64,000 nucleotides of DNA from Tipula vernalis (taxonomy: Eukaryota > Arthropoda > Insecta > Diptera > Tipulidae). Each line of letters begins with the position of its first letter. Within the stretch, counting starts at the first letter, position 1. This document shows positions 55,870 to 64,000 of the stretch, piece by piece. The notes under the pieces were generated by a model. The model ran no database searches, was not told the DNA's origin, and saw nothing but the letters and a program-made list of their open reading frames with translations. The DNA lies in NCBI GenBank assembly GCA_958295665.1, contig OY282560.1, positions 49,290,333 through 49,354,332 on the forward strand. Reading direction: 5' to 3'. A program made the translations under genes and the position numbers.

Positions 55870-57121
55870 CAAATAAATTGTCGACCTTTTTTACTGAAAT
55901 AAAAAACATTAGTTTGTGTAGAAAATGAAAGAATGTTTTATTCAAAGTATGTTCCTTCGGAAGCTATAACCTTCGCCCATCGTTCAGGTAATAAAAGGAT
56001 TCCCCGAAAGAAGAAGTCTGGTGGTTTCGAGGCGATCCAGTCATCGACCCATTTTTTGACGTTTTCATATGAAGTGAAGTGCTGCTGTGCCAGGGCTGAT
56101 TGCGTCGACCGGAACAAGTGGTAATCAGAGGGAACAATGTCTGGTGAATACGGCAGGTGGGGTAGAATTTCCCAGTTCTGCCTGTCCAAGTAATTTTTGA
56201 CAGGTATAGCAACATATGGCCTAGCGTTGTCATGTTGCAAAATAATCTAATTGTGCCTTTTGTCCCATTCCGGTCGTTTTGCAGCTAGAGCTTGCTTTAA
56301 AGCCATCAGTTGTCGTCGATAAACTTTTCCCGTAATGGTTTCACGCTCTTTCAACAGCTCATAATAGACGACACCCTTCTTATCCCACCAAATACAAAGA
56401 GTCACCTTCGAACCATGGCTTTTGGTGTCGACGGCCCTTTTCCACCTGGCTTGACCCTCGCTGGTTTGCGCTTTGGATTGTCATAATGGATCCATTTTTC
56501 ATCCCCAGTGATGATCTGATGCAAAGATCCCTTCCTTTGTTATCGTTGAAGCAACAATTCGCACATAGTTTCCCGACTTTCCATGTCCCTTTCTTTCAAT
56601 TTGTGTGGCACCCAATTTCCCAGCTTCTGAACCAATCCCATTGCATGTATACGTTGCGAAACACATTGTTGGGTAATATTCAACCCTTCTGCCAATTGTT
56701 TTTCAGTCTGACAAGCAATTCTTCAAATTCTGTATCTTCAAATTTTCTTGGTCTGCCTTCACTTTCTTTGTCTCTTATACGTCAAAATCACCAACTTTGA
56801 ATCGTTGAAATCACTCTTTGCATCGTGTTTTCGTTGGAGCATGTTCACCGTAAACTTCCACAAGCAAACGATTTGTTTCCGCTGCACTTTTTTCAATAAA
56901 AAATAATGAAGTAAAACTTCCCGCAAATGTTGGTTTTTTGGCACAAAATTTGACATTTTCAATTACATGAAAATAATTGTTGTTTACGCTTTGAACAAAT
57001 GTCACTAGTAATTATTCAAGCTTGACATCAAACCTCCAAAAAACATGTATTACCCGATTGAATAATATGCAAGCAGTGATACTAACGACACCTATCTAAA
57101 TAGGTCGGAAATTACCCAATA
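55870..57121 (-). mobile_element. Mariner-like element, nearly full length but decayed
   Basis: About 1.25 kb, the normal mariner size. The ends are degenerate inverted repeats sharing AATT and CGACCT blocks (55870-55890 and 57101-57121). The minus strand encodes a whole transposase in broken frames. It differs from the two other mariners in the window. Confidence 0.8.
55938..56962 (-). pseudogene. Mariner transposase pseudogene
   Basis: From 56962 there are MSNFVPKNQHLREVLLHYF, KSAAETNRLLVEVYGEHAPT (helix-turn-helix), GDFDV and EGRPRKFED (linker), then broken frames through the first catalytic Asp area. The last 303 bp are a clean frame: QHDNARPYVAIPVKNYLD with the second Asp, LPHLPYSPDIVPSDYHLF with the third Asp in the mariner D34D spacing, and the C-terminal LPERWAKVIASEGTYFE. 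The catalytic domain end is intact. Frameshifts between 56250 and 56900 destroy the first half. Confidence 0.87.
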
Positions 57122-60020
57122 ATATGATTGAATATCTAGTAGAAAATTGCAACTCTCAAGTCTCATTTAACGGCCGAAATCCTTGTTCAGGATACAGGGC
57201 GAACAAATATCAAATTGCTTGCAATGGTGAATGGTTCAATGGAATTTGATTCTGGATCTTCAATAGCGACATTATAAAACTGTACTGGAAAGCGATCTGG
57301 TATTGATGCAGTACCTATGTGAGGAAAAGTTATCATTGATTTTTTAACTGATGTAACTTCCAATTGTCTCCTTGTTATTTTTGCATTATTTATCCGGCCT
57401 TATAGGTACCAAATCGAAAAATGAATGTTGATTGGGTTTTTTCAACAAGCGTTGGTTGAAATTACTCAACAAGAAAGGCGATACTGGAGGCCAATTGACC
57501 GAAGATGTTCTTTCTATAAGTGGGGCAATCTAAAAAAAAAACATGAAAAATGATTGATCTGTACAACTATTTAATGGTACGTGTAGGTATTTAAGGAAGA
57601 AGAAACTGAAATAGTCCTATGAAAGTCTCCAATGCCACGGATAAATTCAGATCATAAAGGAGTTTCGGCCTTACTCAGCTGGCAGGATGTGTACTATTCT
57701 ATAGTAAAAACTCCCTCCTCGGTTAATTCTTCGATTTTCTATTTGGTATTTTTAGTTCATCGCACCAAATGTACAGTTACAAAATGTTAAATATTGTCAG
57801 AAAAGCTGTTACATTAATGTTATTTTCCTCCATTTTAAAAAATGGTGAAAAATAGGATTTCTCGATCTAATTAGTCTTACATCTTTTACGGGAAACTTGA
57901 GAGTAAACCTAAAGCTCAACAAAATTGGTCAAAACCACATAAATTCAATCTTTATTGAATTAGCACAATATTTTAAATTGATTAACTCGAGTCATCATAC
58001 TACAAACTTAAGCGAACTGAATTCCATTAATTTGCATTCAGCTATTTGAAAATACCAACAACAAGATTATTTATAGGCTGCGTAATAATAACCACTTAAT
58101 TCTGTCAAAAGTCGTATAAACAAGTAGATGTATTATGAATTTTTTATTTTTATAGCTACACCTTTCCAAATTGAATATATATATGTTACCAAAAAAGAAC
58201 ATTCTTTTGAGGTCAGTAGTGTATGTAAATTTTTCTCACGGTGCGCGAAAAATTTATTAACCGTGCCAATATTATACAATTGCAATTGAATTGTTGCGCG
58301 CGGCAATGCAATTTGTTATTATTTATTAAAAGTGATGTCATACCATATTCCCACAGACACAACGAATTTAGCTCGTAAACCCAAATTAGATATTGCACGC
58401 GGACTCATCATCATCATCATCATCAAGTATAGCCACACACACACAATGTCACCTCAAATTAACTGTTACTCGAGTATAGAAAACCAAATTTACGTAAATA
58501 AAAAATGTCTTACATTATTATTTACGTACTTCTTTAACCAAAACGGTATTCACACTGCAATATGTATGTCTATATAACAACAATTCATCAACTTTACAAG
58601 CGTAAAATTGAAATTCGAATAAAATTATCTGTTGCAGTTCGTACCTTGCGCGCCGCGCACACTTAATCAATTTAGGCGCATTTCCTTTAAATAAAATGTG
58701 TGATGGCGTAAGATGAACTGTCCAAACATTTATTTCAGAATTTTGTAATTTGTAAGGTAAATACTTTAATAAGTGTTTTGCAAAGCAACAAGTAAATAAA
58801 ATTATTTAACCGTAAAAATGTAATAACATTTTGTTTTTATTGCCTTCAAGACGAATAATATATAAGAATTATTTCAGTTGTTCTCGTTGTGTAGGATTTT
58901 TTAAACTGTGCGGCTGAATACCGTACGGTTACACAATTTGTTGGTTTTGGTTGAAATTAAATTAATTCATGACATCTTTATGGTTAGAAGAAATTGATAT
59001 ATGAAGGTATTGCTGCTTACACTTTTTAATTATATATGCACGTACGAGTACGATGGTGAACTATTGTAATTTGATGTATATTTGGTTGTGTATACAACTT
59101 AATATGTATATGGAATGTTGTGGGTGAGTGGTTTGATTATGTTTTAAATATGGTGAGGGTGAGTTAGCTAATTTCTTGCCTTGTAATTGTAACAAATTGA
59201 TATTTAATGGTTACTATGTTATTCAAAATAATTGTTCATTCGTCGCTAAATTTGGTCTATAAAACAATTATTTGCCATTTAAATTTTTTCGCCTTTACCA
59301 TTCCATTAGCAGACGAATTCGTATTATTTGATATTTCATAAGGTCATTGAAGATTCAATCACTGTGCTCCATTGGAAACAATTTGCAACTGCCAAGTACT
59401 TGTGAGTTGAAAGGAACACAAATTTTTGTGACAGTAGTAAAACATAAAATATTTTTACGATTTAACAATTGCGCGTCGTATCACAAACATAAACAAAAAT
59501 TATTAGTTTTTAACCCTAATCGAACCAACATATTTTTGTTATGTCAGTAAATTCAAATTCTAATCAAATAATTTACTAAATTTTTGCAGAGAATGAGTAG
59601 ATCTCAAGTACATACGTTGTAAGGAAATGTTTCAAAATAAAATACATACAAGTTTATAACAAAATTAACATTATTTTGAAAATCGATGCATTTATCAAAC
59701 GAGCCTAAAAGGCACACCTTGGTTGGATTAGGGTTAAAAAATAATGTTTCACACAACCAAAATTGGTATAGAGCCATCTATTAGAATTTTTTAAACTAAA
59801 ATCCCTCTGTCTTTAATTACATATATGCCTATCTACTTCTAACAACTACACCATCACTTGAACATGAGTAGTTGCGAATAGATACAAGTACTTGTGACTA
59901 GTTTGTTAACGCCAATGGAACATTATTAACATAATAGAATCGAAATTGAAATCTATCTCTCTACAAAATTTGCATTAACCGATATTTTTAATTTAATTTA
60001 TTATTTCATTCCATCTACGT
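57122..60020. other. Intron sequence without recognisable genes
   Basis: AT-rich with short ATC and CA runs near 58405-58445. No coding motif was seen. Confidence 0.5.
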
Positions 60021-60024
60021 AAAA

Positions 60025-60935
60025 GGTTAGGTTAGGTTAGGTTGGAGTGGCTGCTTAGGCACACTTATACCGATGACGGGCCATTGTGATACCACATAAT
60101 ATATCCCCTTTACCCCTATTGGAACCATTTCGAGCTACTTATGTAGTGTAAGACGTCCCGCGCTTTAATGTTTTCGAGATCCGAGAGGCAGTCCATCCTG
60201 AACTTACCCAAGTGTTTGTGCCTTCTGAGTGCCAATGCTGGACACGAGCAAAGGAAGTGGACCAACGTCTCTTCCTCGTCTTCGTCCAAGCACCTTCTGC
60301 AGAAGTCATTTGCCTCCAGACCCAGCCTTCTTGCATGCTCTCCAAAAAGGCAGTGTCCCGTGAGAATTCCTACGACCGTAGGAATCTTAACGCCCTAGTG
60401 CGCCCCAAGTCCAGCTTAGGCCAAACTTGTCTTGCAACTCTACAGGTGAGGGTGTTAGACCACCTTTCCCTCGCTGAGGATAGCGCCTGCTTCCCAAGTG
60501 CTTGTCTCAGCGCTGTGATAGGCCTCCCCAGACTTGCCCTTTCCGGTTGCAGTTGGAGAGTCGTACCATGCCTAGCAAGTTCATCCGCCTTGCAGTTCCC
60601 CATGACGCCCGAGTGACCTGGGACCCAGATTACCTGGATATTGAAATGCTCACTCATCTCATTTAGAGATGAGTGACAACTCAACGCCACTCTGATGCAA
60701 AAGACACCGATTCTAACGACCGGATCGCCGCATGACTGTCCACATAGATTGTGATATCGTCTGAGGACACATTATGCTTCAACCACGTCATGACCTCCTC
60801 AATTGCTACAATTTCAGCTTGGTACACGCTGCAGTAATCAGGGAGACGAATAGAAATGTTTACATTTACACCCTTTACATAAAACAAAACCGAGGGATAG
60901 GAAAGGGATGTTAGTACTAAAGACTCGACCCGATT
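60025..60935 (-). mobile_element. 5'-truncated RNase H-bearing non-LTR element
   Basis: Minus strand from about 60935: RNase H (60887-60560), then a C-terminal region with a CCHC-like segment (FCRRCLDEDEEETLVHFLCSC, about 60225-60300), a 3' UTR, and a 3' end made of AACCTAACCTAACCTAACC (60025-60044) instead of poly-A. RT and everything upstream are missing. It is a different family from the element at 3.1-5.4 kb. Confidence 0.82.
60140..60887 (-). pseudogene. Non-LTR ORF2 C-terminus: RNase H and zinc-like domain
   Basis: RNase H blocks: SIRLPDYCSVYQAEIVAIEE (Glu in place), DDITIYVDSHAAIRSLESV (Asp in the DSHAA block), and, in the next frame, IQVIWVPGHSGVMGNCKADE with the usual His and Asp. 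Then come RARERWSNTLTCRVAR-type sequence, WPKLDLGRTRALRFL, and a C-terminal HARRLGLEANDFCRRCLDED...CSCPAL block. Frameshifts lie near 60690 and 60370. RNase H would remove element RNA during reverse transcription. Confidence 0.83.
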
Positions 60936-63900
60936 TCAGCCACCTATGCATTCGATAGTTAGTAAACTTATCAGTAATAAATATATATTAAAATATTTAG
61001 CACAAGACAACACAATTTCTAAACTACGAATTTATTAGCTTCTTGTTGATCCAAACCCTCATGTTTTAGTTTGCTGAATCAGTTTTCCGGGCCCTTCTAG
61101 TAAATATAATCAATCATTATTAGTTATAAATATTATATGATATGAGTCCAGCTTTGATTTTAATTCTGAAAACGAATAAAATTATCCCTATAAGAATGAT
61201 TTATCCTGGAACCATTTTAAATTCTGAAACAAATAAATTTATTTGTTAGTATCAATATATTTAAATGATATTCTTTTCGATCTTTGAAACACTATTGTTC
61301 CTATTGATTTCTAAGTGATCCTTCTAAAATTTAATAATTTATTAATTAATTAGTTGATACATCAGATTGTAATAATGTTTCTAATTTGGCTTTCTTTCCA
61401 TAATCTTCCGCCAAAGCTCCAGGTGTTGCTTACGCTTTGATCATACCTTTGAGCTCAATGATCATACGCTCAAAATTGAACTAGGTCATAAATCCATTTA
61501 TTACTCAACCACCCCAAGATTAAACTTAGCAGCAACTTTAATTTAATTTAAAAGTATAAAAATATTAATTAGAAATAACCTCATTTCTTTCAGACTGATG
61601 AAGTAATTAAATTAGATTTTAAATTAAAGACTAATTTCTGAAATAAATTATTAATTAATTAGAATTAATAGCAACTAGAATTCATATCATGCAACCATAT
61701 AATATATTCACTATATTCACTATTATTAATAAATTAAATTGTAGATAATATCATCGCATCTAAATAAGAGCACTACACGCAAACCGCCCACCCCTTAGAA
61801 AGGTCCCAAATCTTCCAATGCCAATTTTGACCTAATTTTCTTCCAAACATACTCCTCCTCCAATGCCTCTCCAAAAAAAACTAGCAATCCGCAGACGCAA
61901 TACTCCTATCTAGAAGCGACTAATTTAATCATTTCAGCATTATGTTCCTTAAATCTCTGCAACTGCATAACAAATTTACCGGTTATATCCCTTTAATATA
62001 GTGCTCATCAGATTCTAAATTGCATTTAAACTTATGTCAGACATAAATCAAAATAATAAATCAGATAAATCTCAACATAACACATTCATTGAATCAGAAA
62101 CCAGCATGCACAACAAATATAAGACCATGATCAACAACCAAGATACAACTCCATCCCGAAGTATCCTTGTTCACCCAACATGCTCACTTAATTGTCCTTT
62201 ACATTACTTTAATCTCATTTATACCGTATATTATTGTCATATTATCCCTAAGGCTTTATCTACAAGATCCTGTTACCCACTTTTCATTTATCCTAAAAAT
62301 TCTTAAATTCTCCTTGCCACAGAGAAATAAATGTTAGAGGCGATTTCAAAAATTAACTATGTTTCTCCTAATGTTTGGATCCTACGGGGAGATCAGGGAT
62401 GATTAGTGAAATCTTAGCCCTGATTTTTCGATGATTCCATTTATAGAATTGATAATTAAACATATTAAACGGGTTTATAAGAGGAGGGGAATAAATTGAT
62501 AAACAATTATTTACTTATTGTTGATTCCTTGACTATTCCATTTTAATATTTTACTAAGTATGTAAATAATTTGAGCCATCATCATCGTCCTCATGTAACG
62601 GTGGCATGTTCTGCCAAGCTCGACCAGCCGTTAACATAAATTTTCTGGAGAAAAAAATAATTTTTGGCAGGATACAAATTGCCACTGGCCATCCTTAACC
62701 TGTAGCTCAGTTGGTGGAGGTATATTTATCGTGGGGTTGTAGCAATTATTCGGCATCCATGCCTGTGGCCTAAAACTATATCTTATGACCACATCATCAC
62801 TATGTCCGCCAACTACCTACCTCCCTTCACACTCCAAGGTTGTTATACTTTAATGACTCATAATAAAAACCCAAACACAAGGCTTTAAACTCATATAAAA
62901 ACTTTTATTTAATGTGATAAACGAAAAACTCGAAAAACTACTTTAATAAACAAATGATTTCTCAAATAAATTCATCATCAATTGTCGAGCAGACCAATTG
63001 ATCAAAAAAAAAAAAAAAAAATGTTTTTGTTACCTATTACCCGGACGATCGCAATCGTACTCTTCCGCTTAGTTGATCCGCCGCAAGCGCTCGCAGAGAA
63101 TCCGTTCACGGCCAGCACGTGTGCGTGCGTTAAACTAAAAACAAATTTATTATTGCTATTGGATGAGAAGACACAAAAATATTAGCTCTTGACAAAAAAT
63201 TAACAATGAATTATTATTCTAAAAAAATTAATGGTTTATATAAAAAAACAACAAACGAAATCAAATGTTCTTGCCCATATCACAAAAATAAATACTTTAC
63301 AAAATTGATCCAAAACGCTTCATTGAGAGAACCAAAAAAATATATATAACAGTTGCCGTTTTGTCTTCCGTTATCCTGCCGCACCCTATTCGTCCTCCAT
63401 ACAGTTGCCGATACAAAATTCCGCCAAAATCCGTGCATCAAATCTGGTATACGCTCAAACTGGAGTTTAACTTGTTTATTTGTCTTTCTAAATGCTTCGT
63501 TTCACTCGTAATGATGCCTATTTCTAATTAGGTTCAAAGAAATCACTAGGCCTCTTTATTACCACTCATACGATAATAATGATTTTAAAAAAAAATTTTA
63601 TTTATTACGTTCAATAATAGTTCATACAAAAATTATCACTTATTGGATGGTCGACATAGAAAAGCATAATTCGATCTTATCAAAAGTATATTTGATTCTT
63701 TATACACGCACTATTATTTATATATATATTTATATAAATATATGTATATACATATATATATTAAATACACAACAAAACTTTCGTTTGGATTCCTTTTTCG
63801 ATTAATATAATACGTAGGAAATGATGATGGCCACTTAATTTGGTGAACAATTAAGAACAAAATTAGTTTCTTTTTAATTTTTTGTTAAAACCATGGATCA

Positions 63901-64000
63901 ACTACCATGGTTGAAAATTCAAGATCGACTGTCCATCATCAAATTACAAAAATTTTTTACATTATGTATCGAAATGTTATTGTTGTAAATATTATCAAAA
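60936..64000. other. Intron-like sequence; one less AT-rich patch
   Basis: No gene or element could be supported. 62560-63160 is less AT-rich, with a GC-rich core at 63040-63130 (CGGACGATCGCAATCG, GATCCGCCGCAAGCGCTC) and an AATAAA-containing strand in minus orientation. It may be an LTR and leader of an unrecognised retroelement, but there is no second copy or protein motif to test this here. Confidence 0.4.

Noticed and set aside
59560..59625. Acceptor TTTTTGCAG at 59590 followed by a donor-like GTAAGG, as a small exon
   Set aside because: It contains an in-frame stop in the expected phase and has no other support.
60025..60044. Interstitial telomeric repeat
   Set aside because: It is exactly the 3' end of a non-LTR element and only four units long, so it is more likely part of the element.
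62702..62760. tRNA-like A box (TAGCTCAGTTGG) suggesting a tRNA or SINE head
   Set aside because: There is no convincing B box at the right distance, no cloverleaf, and no poly-A-tailed body. An isolated 12-bp match can occur by chance.

Overview
The window is AT-rich, intron-like animal DNA crowded with transposable elements. It is most likely from an insect, probably a higher fly. The evidence is the transposon mix (mariner, Tc1, piggyBac, Helitron, CsRn1-, Mag- and copia-type LTR elements, R1-clade and RNase H-bearing non-LTR elements, a Penelope GIY-YIG fragment), a CAAAATG start context and a CTAAT branch point. No bacterial features, rRNA, tRNA or CRISPR array was found.

Host gene. Only one host coding piece is supported: a first coding exon on the + strand at 10952-11015, encoding a 21-residue signal peptide and ending in a clean GTAAG donor. 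Everything to its right looks like an intron of at least 53 kb. Inside it, at 46512/46513, a CTAAT branch point, pyrimidine tract and AG are followed directly by GTAAGC. This is the layout of a recursive-splicing ratchet point. A weaker second one lies at 52310/52311.

Left of the exon (1-10700): an internally deleted mariner (87-990); a Tc1-like element whose 5' part is replaced by an inverted copy of its own 3' half (1074-2686); a decayed RNase H-bearing non-LTR element (about 3100-5400, minus); and a unit with 40-bp inverted ends (5961-8450) carrying two Helitron fragments in opposite orientations.

Inside the intron: a Penelope scrap (15.75-15.98 kb) and a (TA)n tract; a Mag-like gypsy relic (16.2-17.3 kb); a CsRn1-like gypsy element (17.4-26.6 kb) split by an R1-clade element with 12-bp target duplications (21650-26276); and an R1 3' fragment (28.3-28.9 kb). 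A + strand mariner is split by a copia-type element (29435-33134) with a GTAAG target duplication. Two further gypsy relics follow (35.1-36.4 and 36.46-42.3 kb), the second split by a piggyBac-like element with an uninterrupted 583-residue transposase (39158-41605). Further right are a 2.2-kb TA-flanked terminal-inverted-repeat unit (48770-50994), a 0.66-kb foldback hairpin (54729-55386), a third mariner (about 55870-57121) and a non-LTR 3' fragment (60.0-60.9 kb). All nine retroelements in the intron lie antisense to the host gene.

The most striking object is the copia-type element. Between its integrase and the end of its RNase H it carries about 800 bp that read, in sense, as the N-terminal region of translation initiation factor eIF5B, and the reverse transcriptase is missing. 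A later 29-bp tandem duplication broke what had been an in-frame fusion. The element has both LTRs, a tRNA-iMet primer site and a target duplication, so the chimera itself was integrated. This looks like host-mRNA capture by an LTR retrotransposon.
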